Origin: JBHHWH01 sp046756405
Lineage (GTDB): Bacteria > Actinomycetota > Acidimicrobiia > Spongiisociales > ZC4RG35
Assembly (NCBI GenBank): GCA_046756405.1
Contig: JBHHWH010000104.1
Span: forward strand, 1 to 7,208
Length of the DNA stretch: 7,208 nucleotides
Reading direction: 5' to 3'
Below the pieces are notes generated by a model. It ran no database searches. It was not told where the DNA came from and saw nothing but the letters and a program-made list of their open reading frames with translations. Shown here in pieces: positions 1 to 5,019 of this stretch. How positions within the stretch are numbered: position 1 is the stretch's first letter; every line of letters begins with the position of its first letter. The position numbers and the translations under genes are program-made.

Positions 1-107
1 TGTCCGGAGACAACTTCCACTACTCGCCCGCGTCGTCCGCGTCGTGCGCGCCGGTCAGCCTCTAGAGCGTCGATCTCTTCCGGCGTCGGTATCCATCGGT
101 TGCTCAT
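1..107 (-). CDS. Small Arg-rich hypothetical protein, cut by the left edge
   Basis: This reading frame starts at an ATG (107 to 105, minus strand) and stays open to the window edge, giving about 35 residues. It begins MSNRWIPTPEEIDALEAD and continues into an Arg-rich stretch (RRARRGRRGR) and a Val-rich end (VVEVVSG). The start is supported by GGAAGG at 120-115, seven bases upstream. Another ATG at 114 would put the SD directly against the start and hits a stop after 19 codons, so 107 is preferred. The gene begins 3 bases after the stop of the 100-residue gene, so the two probably share a transcript. I do not recognise the family. The basic stretch could bind nucleic acid, but that is only a guess. 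The C-terminus lies outside the window. Confidence 0.6.
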   Translation of the reverse strand, partial: MSNRWIPTPEEIDALEADRRARRGRRGRVVEVVSG

Positions 108-110
108 CGA

Positions 111-413
111 TCATCCTTCCGCGTGCGCGACAGCATCCTGGATGCTCATCGGCCGGAAGTGGTCCGCGTCGATACGCTCCCACGCTTGCAGCACCTGCCT
201 GTGTAGGGACAGGTACAGGTATCGCCGCGTGCGAGTGTTCTTGTATGCCTCCACAATGGTTCCCGCGACATCATCCAGCTCTACCCAGCTCATCCACATG
301 TAGTCACCGGGGTTCGACACTGTCCGCTCTAGAGGCTTCCACTCCGGCTCCCACTCATTGTGTCCACCGTCTTCCATCCGGGTGAGCACTCGTTCTATGC
401 TTACCGTCTGCAT
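111..413 (-). CDS. Hypothetical 100-residue phage protein, leftward
   Basis: The protein is 100 residues, soluble-looking and rich in aromatic residues, with a Trp/Glu segment (NEWEPEWKPLER, about 19-30), a Trp-rich segment (YMWMSWVELDDV, about 38-49) and a likely helical, partly basic second half ending in DAVAHAEG. There is no signal peptide or membrane segment. I do not recognise the family. The frame extends upstream to 575, but I chose the ATG at 413: it has a strong SD (GGAAGGGA, 428-421) at about 7 bases, and the upstream extension is only a translation of low-complexity CCGG repeats. Its TGA (113-111) lies 3 bases before the next leftward start. The overlapping plus-strand frame has no comparable start signal. 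A small accessory phage gene is the likeliest role. Confidence 0.75.
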   Translation of the reverse strand: MQTVSIERVLTRMEDGGHNEWEPEWKPLERTVSNPGDYMWMSWVELDDVAGTIVEAYKNTRTRRYLYLSLHRQVLQAWERIDADHFRPMSIQDAVAHAEG

Positions 414-420
414 CGGTTCT

Positions 421-428
421 TCCCTTCC
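421..428 (-). promoter_or_regulatory. Shine-Dalgarno that fixes the start at 413
   Basis: On the minus strand GGAAGGGA sits about 7 bases before the ATG at 413. It decides between this start and the much longer frame reaching back to 575. The same bases belong to a short direct repeat, CCTTCCGGCC on the plus strand at 423-432 and 436-445. Confidence 0.6.
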
Positions 429-603
429 GGCCGGTCCTTCCGGCCTTATGTTGGGGCCCACCTTAGCGACGTAGCGCACACCAGGCAAATACCCTCCGGC
501 ATCCTCCGGCGTCGGCCGGCATCCTCCGGCATCTACCGGGCCCGGGATCCGGCCGGCGGCAACCGGTTCCGGCACCGTCCAGCACCGTCGACCGGGTCCG
601 GAG
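427..603. repeat. Dense cluster of CCGG tetramers
   Basis: I count about fifteen CCGG tetramers between 427 and 603, many arranged as CCGGCCGG or CCGGNNCCGG. The clustering is well above what I would expect even for GC-rich DNA of this length. The coding DNA to the right does not show it at this density. It overlaps the upstream region of the leftward gene at 413. Function is unknown: it could be a protein-binding region, a methylation-sensitive segment or a product of repeat slippage. Confidence 0.6.
491..540. repeat. Five imperfect 10-bp tandem repeats (consensus ATCCTCCGGC)
   Basis: Successive decamers read ACCCTCCGGC, ATCCTCCGGC, GTCGGCCGGC, ATCCTCCGGC and ATCTACCGGG. Units two and four are identical. 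On the minus strand each good unit carries GGAGG followed by ATG, so the array mimics ribosome binding sites without leading into a credible gene. The 10-bp period is close to one DNA helical turn, which would present the same bases on one face of the helix. Confidence 0.6.
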
Positions 604-621
604 GATGGGCTCGGCTGGCCC

Positions 622-672
622 TAGTTGCAAGCGCCTTGTAGTTGCGAACCATCCGTAATTGCGAACGGTTTG
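622..672. repeat. Three 17-bp iterons (core TARTTGCRARC)
   Basis: Three adjacent units of exactly 17 bp start at 622, 639 and 656: TAGTTGCAAGCGCCTTG, TAGTTGCGAACCATCCG, TAATTGCGAACGGTTTG. The first 11 bases share the core TARTTGCRARC and each unit ends in G, while the intervening bases vary. A conserved core with variable spacer is what repeated protein-binding sites look like. A fourth, very degenerate unit may follow at 673. No gene spans them. Confidence 0.55.
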
Positions 673-674
673 CA
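660..674. promoter_or_regulatory. Operator-like dyad TGCGAAC-G-GTTTGCA
   Basis: This is a 15-bp near-palindrome centred on base 667, with 7-bp arms that match except at one position (G663 against T671). It lies inside the third iteron and runs just beyond it. Its size and form suit a helix-turn-helix dimer site. The binding protein is unknown. Confidence 0.4.
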
Positions 675-680
675 GGTGGT

Positions 681-693
681 AATGGGAACCATT
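681..693. promoter_or_regulatory. Operator-like dyad AATGG-GAA-CCATT
   Basis: This perfect inverted repeat has 5-bp arms and a 3-bp spacer and is centred on 687. That is 20 bp, about two helical turns, from the centre of the dyad at 660-674, as expected for paired operator sites. Its sequence differs from that dyad, so the same protein need not bind both. Confidence 0.3.
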
Positions 694-832
694 CTCAGGT
701 TGGTGATAACCGAAGGCCTAGTGAATCCCAACGGCCGGCCACACTGCCACATTCAGCACCGGGAGGGACGCCGGCGAGCTCCACCGCGGCACCGTGTCAC
801 AAAACCCCAGGTCAGAGGCTTGCCCGATGTCC

Positions 833-848
833 CATAATGGACGTTATG
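833..848. promoter_or_regulatory. Imperfect dyad with a -10-like CATAAT
   Basis: CATAA (833-837) and TTATG (844-848) are inverted around TGGACG. The left arm runs into CATAAT (833-838), which matches the -10 consensus TATAAT at five of six positions on the plus strand. I see no matching -35 at 16-18 bp. A plus-strand promoter overlapped by its own operator is possible but weakly supported. Confidence 0.25.
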
Positions 849-948
849 TAAAGCTCCGAGGGGTGGGGAAGGGCCGATGTCAACCCGGCCCCGCCCGCTG
901 GAATGGAATGGGGGCCCTCGTATAAATCGAGAATAGGCTTCTGACGGC

Positions 949-954
949 TATACT
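949..954 (+). promoter_or_regulatory. Actinobacterial-type -10 element TATACT, possible leaderless promoter
   Basis: TATACT matches the TANNNT form of actinobacterial -10 elements and lies 8 bases before the ATG at 963. Transcription would start at or within a base or two of that ATG, so the mRNA would be leaderless or almost so. No recognisable -35 is present, which is common for such promoters. If it is active, it would drive the operon from the 37-residue ORF through terL. Confidence 0.35.
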
Positions 955-962
955 GGCGGGCC

Positions 963-1076
963 ATGCCTAGACGCCGGTTCCGCAGGCCTCGCACCAGCCA
1001 AGTATCCCCCCAGGAGAGGGCGTTTAGGCCGTCCTTCAGGCCGTCCCCTCACCCTACCCCTCCGGCCCGTGGCTAA
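963..1076 (+). CDS. Possible 37-residue Arg/Pro-rich micro-ORF overlapping terL
   Basis: The ORF starts at ATG 963 and ends at TAA 1074-1076, overlapping the terL GTG by 8 bases (GTGGCTAA). The peptide is basic and probably unstructured. It starts MPRRRFRRPR, has about ten Arg and nine Pro, and contains a tandem FRPSFRPS from a 12-bp DNA repeat (1026-1049). There is no clear SD, but the upstream TATACT at 949-954 fits leaderless translation. Its most credible role is to deliver ribosomes to the terL start, which has no SD and lies behind a C-rich tract. Whether the peptide itself does anything is unknown. Several rare-type Arg codons (AGA, AGG) argue for caution about a conserved protein. Confidence 0.4.
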   Translation: MPRRRFRRPRTSQVSPQERAFRPSFRPSPHPTPPARG

Positions 1077-2850
1077 CGTAGTCTTCCGCCCCCAAAAGGG
1101 GTTCCGCCGCTACTGGGAGACCCACCAGGATCTCACCCAGCAGGAGATGGCGGAGGAGTGGGGGGTGGCCCAGCCGACGATCTCACGGTGGATCAAGTGG
1201 ATCCGCATCCAGGAGGAGGAGGAGAACCGGATCTGGCAGGAGAAGGACCGGGAATACTCGTCCAACTTCCACGAGCTGTCCGAAGACGACCTGCCCGCCC
1301 TCCTCTGGGACTTCCTCCGCTTCCGGGAGTCCTACTTCAAGACACCACGGGGAACCCCCTACCTGACCCCCGGGTTCCAGCAGAAGTGGATCAAGGCGTT
1401 TCTGCGGGCGCTGGTGACGGGAGACCGGCTGGTCATCCTGAGCCCGCCTCGCCATGGCAAAACTGAGCTGCTCATCCACTTCTGCACCTGGCTGATAGTC
1501 CGCTTCCCCATGATCCGGATCCTCTGGGTGGGGGGGAACGAGTCGATAGCCCGACGGTCGGTTCGTGAAGTAGCTGCCCATCTGACGACCAACACCCAGC
1601 TCGTTGAGGACATCCTCGGGCCGAAAGGGTCTTTTCGCCCCGACCGGACCAGCGGCCTCCCCTGGTCGCAGACCGAGTTCACCGTCAGTACCCGCCCCCA
1701 CCCCATCAAAGGGGCCTCCATGACCGGCCTGGGCCGGGGCGGTACCCTCCTCTCCCTGGACGCCGACCTGATCGTGGCCGACGACATCGAAGACCACTCG
1801 TCCACCATCCAGCCAGGCGGACGGGAAGGCACCCGCTCCTGGTGGACCTCCCAGTTGGAGTCCCGCAAGGAGGAACACACGGCCCTCTGTCTGATCGGCT
1901 CCCGGCAGCACCCCGACGACCTAGCAGGCCATCTCCTCAACAACGAAGCCTACACGGCCATCGTGGAGACCGCCCACGACCTGGCCTGCACTCTCCCCGA
2001 CCAGCCCTACAAGGATCACGTCGAATGTCTGCTCTTCCCCGAACTCCGCTCCTACAAGTGGCTGATGGAGCAACGCCGAGCCGCCGACACGACAGGCGGG
2101 CGGCATATCTTCGAGATGGTGTACCTGAACATCTCCCACCCTGAAGGGGCGGTCGTGTTCACCCCCGAAGTGGTCAACAAGGGCCTCGACCACACCCGGT
2201 CTATCGGTCACATCCCCCTCGGGGCGCAGCTCATCGCCGGCCTCGACCCGTCCGGAGTCGGCTACCAGGCTGCCTTCCTGTGGGCGCTCACCATCGAGCC
2301 GTTCAAGCTCTACATGGTGGACCTGGAGAACAACGAAGGTGGAGGGATCAAGGAAGCCCGCCGGGTGATAGCCGAGTGGTACGAGCAGTACCGTGTTGCC
2401 TACTGGGTGGTGGAGGAGACGATGTGGGCGGCAGGCGTCTCCCAGGACCACGAGCTGGTCGACTGGGCCTCTCAGCGGGGGATCACCATCGAAGGCCATC
2501 AGACCTACACCAACAAGTGGGACGAACACATCGGCCTGTCCTCCCTCGTCCCCATGTTCCTAGAGGACGAGATCAGCCTCCCCTACATGGACACTCCCTC
2601 CCGGCAGAAGACCGACATGTACCGGAACCAGCTCATCCACTTCACCAACGTCAAGCGAATGGGGAACAGGTCGAAAGGACTCAAATCCGACCTGGTGATG
2701 GCCTCATGGTTCCCGATGGACGCTATTCGCCGGGCGAGAAGCCAGCAGATAGCGGAGATGGGTGTAGACTACAGCCCCGGGTACTCGTCGTTTGGCGAAT
2801 CCGAATGGAATACGGCTCCCTGGAGTATAGTGGACGAGGAACTGGTATGA
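1069..2850 (+). CDS. terL: Phage terminase large subunit (packaging ATPase and nuclease) with N-terminal HTH
   Basis: TerL is the motor that cuts concatemeric phage DNA and drives it into the prohead through the portal. The 593-residue protein has a helix-turn-helix-like segment at about 22-46 (LTQQEMAEEWGVAQPTIS and following residues), then a charged linker (49-62). The ATPase domain has Walker A SPPRHGKTE (125-133), Walker B LIVADDIED (234-242) and a coupling-motif region LIGSRQHPDDL (275-285). The RNase H-like nuclease domain shows likely metal-binding acids in GLDPSG (D393), VVEE (E449 or E450) and KSDLVMA (D541). GTG 1069 is the only start codon between the in-frame stop at 934 and the HTH. 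It has no SD, so coupling to the overlapping 37-residue ORF is likely. It ends in an ATGA overlap with the next small ORF. No separate small terminase gene is visible. Confidence 0.97.
   Translation: MANVVFRPQKGFRRYWETHQDLTQQEMAEEWGVAQPTISRWIKWIRIQEEEENRIWQEKDREYSSNFHELSEDDLPALLWDFLRFRESYFKTPRGTPYLTPGFQQKWIKAFLRALVTGDRLVILSPPRHGKTELLIHFCTWLIVRFPMIRILWVGGNESIARRSVREVAAHLTTNTQLVEDILGPKGSFRPDRTSGLPWSQTEFTVSTRPHPIKGASMTGLGRGGTLLSLDADLIVADDIEDHSSTIQPGGREGTRSWWTSQLESRKEEHTALCLIGSRQHPDDLAGHLLNNEAYTAIVETAHDLACTLPDQPYKDHVECLLFPELRSYKWLMEQRRAADTTGGRHIFEMVYLNISHPEGAVVFTPEVVNKGLDHTRSIGHIPLGAQLIAGLDPSGVGYQAAFLWALTIEPFKLYMVDLENNEGGGIKEARRVIAEWYEQYRVAYWVVEETMWAAGVSQDHELVDWASQRGITIEGHQTYTNKWDEHIGLSSLVPMFLEDEISLPYMDTPSRQKTDMYRNQLIHFTNVKRMGNRSKGLKSDLVMASWFPMDAIRRARSQQIAEMGVDYSPGYSSFGESEWNTAPWSIVDEELV
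2836..2840 (+). promoter_or_regulatory. Shine-Dalgarno GAGGA for the 27-residue micro-ORF
   Basis: GAGGA lies 6 bases before the ATG at 2847, inside the last codons of terL. It is one of the best SD sequences in the window, yet it precedes no long gene, which is the main reason to take the short ORF seriously. Confidence 0.45.
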
Positions 2851-2930
2851 CAGGACAGTTTCTGACCAATCTGCCCTGCCCTTCAGGCGCGGGCAGCCCA
2901 AACCGCCCATCCAGTAGAAGTGGTAGCTAG
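2847..2930 (+). CDS. Possible 27-residue bridging micro-ORF between terL and the BppU-like gene
   Basis: The ATG overlaps the terL stop as ATGA (2847-2850), and the TAG (2928-2930) shares its last base with the GTG of the next gene (TAGTG). The ORF therefore fills the 80-base gap between the two genes exactly. It has a strong SD (GAGGA, 2836-2840) at 6 bases. The peptide starts MTGQFLTNLPCPSGAG and is Ser, Pro and Gly-rich, with no recognisable family. Codons near its end (AGT, AGA, GGT) are less G/C-ending than in its neighbours, so the peptide may not be under selection. It probably acts as a coupling leader carrying ribosomes from terL to a start with a weak SD. Confidence 0.42.
   Translation: MTGQFLTNLPCPSGAGSPNRPSSRSGS
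2871..2896 (+). other. Potential RNA hairpin inside the micro-ORF
   Basis: CTGCCC (2871-2876) can pair with GGGCAG (2891-2896). An alternative, shorter-loop stem pairs TGCCC (2877-2881) with GGGCA (2891-2895). The two are mutually exclusive. No T-run follows, so this is not a standard intrinsic terminator. It could hide the weak start region of the next gene until a ribosome passes. Confidence 0.25.
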
Positions 2931-3259
2931 TGGCGACCGAAACTCTCAAACAAGACGATACCAGCCCCGCCCTTGACTACACGATCCTGGACGACAGCAA
3001 CCAGGTTGTGGACCTGACAGGGGCCACCGTAGTCTTCTACATGCAGGATGAGGACGGGGTAACCGTCGTCAATGGGGCCTCCGCCACTATCACCGACGCT
3101 GCCAACGGGAAGGTTGAGTACCAGTGGCAGGCAGCCGACACCGACACGGCGGGAATCTTCAAGGGCGAGTTCGTCGTCACCTTCCCTGACGGGACCATAC
3201 GCACCTTCCCCGACCCAGGCTGGATCATGATCGTTATCTCAGGATCGGTTAGAGGCTGA
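2930..3259 (+). CDS. BppU N-terminal-type Ig-like phage structural protein
   Basis: The 109-residue protein is a single beta-rich domain. Features typical of the BppU_N family are KQDDTSPALDYTILDD (7-22), a VDLTGATVVFYM strand pair (27-38), an acidic turn (DEDG), NGKVEYQW (59-66), the DTAGIFKGEFVVTFPDG segment (72-88) and TFPDPGWIMIVI near the end (92-103). In lactococcal phages this domain forms part of the baseplate upper protein, but stand-alone copies are common in tailed-phage genomes. GTG 2930 is nearly forced because an in-frame TAG lies at 2924-2926. The SD is weak, so coupling to the upstream micro-ORF is plausible. The TGA shares a base with the portal ATG (TGATG). A head- or connector-associated decoration role is a guess from its position; the family call is from recalled pattern, not a search. 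Confidence 0.83.
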   Translation: MATETLKQDDTSPALDYTILDDSNQVVDLTGATVVFYMQDEDGVTVVNGASATITDAANGKVEYQWQAADTDTAGIFKGEFVVTFPDGTIRTFPDPGWIMIVISGSVRG

Positions 3260-5019
3260 TGCCGAACCCATCAGACATTGCCGACAGGGCCGCACAGCTC
3301 AAAAAGCGCCACCAGTCCTCCCATGCCATCCGGCAGCGGGTACGGGCAATCCTCAACGGAGGGGTGGGCGCAGTCCAAGCTCTCCTGGGTTCCCACGTCA
3401 GCGACGAGGACCTCCCCTGGCCGAACCTGATGGTCTCCGGCCTCACCCGCCTGGCCCAGAAGGTGGGCGACGTGCCTGTCGTCACCGCCCCCAGCCCCAC
3501 CACGACCAACTCGCAACGGGCACGGAAGCGTGCCGAGAAGCGGGAGCGGATCATCGAATCCTACGACCGCTACGACCGTCTCGAACTTCAGCTCCCCCAA
3601 GTAGGACGATGGCTGCCCGGCTACGGGTTCAGCCTGTGGACCATCGAGCAGGGCCTCACCCCCGACGGTGACCCCTACCCGCGTGCGGCCATCCGTGACC
3701 CCTACGACGTTTTCCCCGGCGACTGGGGATCCGACCAGCAGCCCCGCGAGGTAGCCATCTTCCGGCGTGTCAACGCTGAACGGCTGAAGTACCTCTACCC
3801 AGAGAAGGCCCCCCTCATCGACAAGCTGACCCGGGGCGCAGACAACTTCTCCTGGACGGGCGGCGGAGTCCTCCTAGAGGGCGGTAACTGGGAAGGCTCT
3901 TCCCGCACCGGTATCGTCATTGTCGAATACCTGTCCGCCGAAGGCGTCAGTGTCGTCACCAGCGACGGCAGCATCCTCCTGGACCACATCCCCAACCCTC
4001 TCGACTCGGTGCCGTTCGTCGTCCCCAAGCGTTTCGCCTTCGACCAGCTTACCGGCCAATACGACCACATCATCGGCCTGATGGCGGCTATGGCGAAGAT
4101 CAACATTCTCGGCATCATCGCAATGGAGGATGCGGTCTTCTCCCCTGTCAACATCTTCGGCCAGGCCCCCAAGCCCCGCTACCGTCGAGGCCGCTTCGCC
4201 GTCAATGTCATGCCTCCCGGCACAGAAGTCCGGCGTGACGTAGCCAACCTGCCCTACCAGCTCTTCGAGCAGATCAACCGGATAGAACGCCAGTTCCGCC
4301 TCGTCTCCGGCTACTCCGTCACCGACGACGCGCAATCCCCCCTCTCCTTCGCTACCGGACGGGGCCTGGAAGAACTCAACACGGCCATCACCCAGGAAGT
4401 GAGGGAGTACCACAAGGTTCTCAAATACGCCCTCCAAGACCTCGACTCGAAGCGTCTCGAATGGGATCAGAAGCTCTACGGCACCCGGAAGAAGCCTCTC
4501 GTCGGTGAGCGCAAGGGTGTCAGGTTCTCCGAGACGTACATTCCCAACCGGGACATCGCAGGCGACTACCTGACCCAGCGGAAGCATGGGGTTTTCGCCG
4601 GCTTCGACAAGACAGAGAGCATCATCGTCGCCCTTCAGCTTCTCGACGCCGAACTCCTCGACCCTCTCACCGCCCAGGAGTCCATCGTCGGCCTGGCCGA
4701 CCTCGACCACACACAGATCAACGAGCGGATCCGCAGCCGTAACGCCGAACGGCTCCTCACCCAGGTTCTCGCCGCCACCGCACAGCAGGGCGACCCCCGG
4801 GCCCTCCTCGCCTTCATCGACCAGCTTCCCGAAGGCGACGTGAAGAACACGATGCTCAAATACTTCTCCCCTGAGGGGCCGCAGCCGACCGAAGCCGAAG
4901 CTGCTGCTCTGAACCCTACCCCTGAAGGCCCCCCGCCTGACGTTCAGACAGTTCTCCGTCGGCTAGCATTGAGCGGCCCCGCAGCCGGAGTGCAGACCGT
5001 GGGCAGGGGGCCTAGCTGA
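3259..5019 (+). CDS. Phage portal protein
   Basis: Portal proteins form the twelve-subunit ring at one head vertex through which TerL packages DNA and to which the tail attaches. This 586-residue protein has family-typical size and layout. There is a basic helical N-terminus (about 7-35), a long charged helix (87-108) and the segment LPQVGRWLPGYGFSLW (112-127). IRDPYDVFPGDWG (145-157) resembles the wing-region turn of actinobacteriophage portals. A hydrophobic helix (269-290), a long helical region rich in charged residues (332-402, suited to the stem and crown) and an acidic, Pro-rich tail (537-586) follow. It has no ATPase motifs. The position directly after terL supports the call. It starts in a TGATG overlap with the preceding gene and ends in another with the next. 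Confidence 0.92.
   Translation: MPNPSDIADRAAQLKKRHQSSHAIRQRVRAILNGGVGAVQALLGSHVSDEDLPWPNLMVSGLTRLAQKVGDVPVVTAPSPTTTNSQRARKRAEKRERIIESYDRYDRLELQLPQVGRWLPGYGFSLWTIEQGLTPDGDPYPRAAIRDPYDVFPGDWGSDQQPREVAIFRRVNAERLKYLYPEKAPLIDKLTRGADNFSWTGGGVLLEGGNWEGSSRTGIVIVEYLSAEGVSVVTSDGSILLDHIPNPLDSVPFVVPKRFAFDQLTGQYDHIIGLMAAMAKINILGIIAMEDAVFSPVNIFGQAPKPRYRRGRFAVNVMPPGTEVRRDVANLPYQLFEQINRIERQFRLVSGYSVTDDAQSPLSFATGRGLEELNTAITQEVREYHKVLKYALQDLDSKRLEWDQKLYGTRKKPLVGERKGVRFSETYIPNRDIAGDYLTQRKHGVFAGFDKTESIIVALQLLDAELLDPLTAQESIVGLADLDHTQINERIRSRNAERLLTQVLAATAQQGDPRALLAFIDQLPEGDVKNTMLKYFSPEGPQPTEAEAAALNPTPEGPPPDVQTVLRRLALSGPAAGVQTVGRGPS

Larger units (their letters stand above)
414..962. other. Non-coding divergent control region, possible packaging site
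   Basis: About 550 bases lie between the leftward genes and the rightward operon. Short frames exist on both strands, but none combines a start signal with plausible protein composition. The region holds a CCGG-rich block (427-600), three 17-bp iterons (622-672), two adjacent dyads (660-674 and 681-693), a further dyad (833-848) and -10-like elements (833-838, 949-954). The stretch from about 712 to 830 shows nothing I can name. Its position directly upstream of terL and between divergent genes fits promoters and operators. Phage cos or pac sites also often lie near the terminase genes, so a packaging role is possible but inferred. Confidence 0.5.

Noticed and set aside
44..385. Plus-strand 113-codon frame overlapping the leftward genes
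   Set aside because: Poor start signal and a Ser/Pro/Arg/Cys-rich composition; the minus strand has two SD-led genes in a tight tandem arrangement.
491..540. Tandem decamers considered as a CRISPR-like array
   Set aside because: Units are contiguous 10-mers without spacers, so this is a simple tandem repeat, not a CRISPR array.
414..575. N-terminal extension of the leftward 100-residue gene back to 575
   Set aside because: The extra residues are translations of CCGG-rich repeats, and a strong SD stands directly before the ATG at 413.
625..851. Two short plus-strand frames through the iteron region
   Set aside because: No SD sequence, low-quality composition, and they run through repeats and dyads that look regulatory.
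878..883. Perfect TTGACA -35 hexamer on the minus strand
   Set aside because: No -10 element occurs at 16-18 bp; the nearest TANNNT (846-841) is about 31 bases away, so a minus-strand promoter here is not supported.
812..994. Minus-strand 60-codon frame upstream of the rightward operon
   Set aside because: Neither the GTG at 994 nor the internal ATG at 964 has an SD sequence, it overlaps the putative promoter and micro-ORF, and the product resembles nothing known. It cannot be fully excluded.
1147..1149. Internal ATG (Met27) as an alternative terL start
   Set aside because: The AGGAG abuts the ATG with no spacing, and starting there would cut the helix-turn-helix in half.
1183..1911. Minus-strand open frame of 242 codons antisense to terL, and a second one at 1359-1943
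   Set aside because: The plus-strand frame encodes clear Walker and nuclease motifs; the antisense frames are compositional shadows with no recognisable features.
2280..2930. Plus-strand 216-codon frame overlapping the second half of terL
   Set aside because: Most of it is a shadow of terL in another frame; only its last 27 codons, from ATG 2847, have independent start evidence and are reported separately.
3874..4710. Long minus-strand open frame of 278 codons antisense to the portal gene
   Set aside because: It is a shadow of the G/C-rich third codon positions of the portal gene, has no SD-led start and its composition (Val, Glu, Gly, Asp-rich) is typical of antisense frames in GC-rich DNA.
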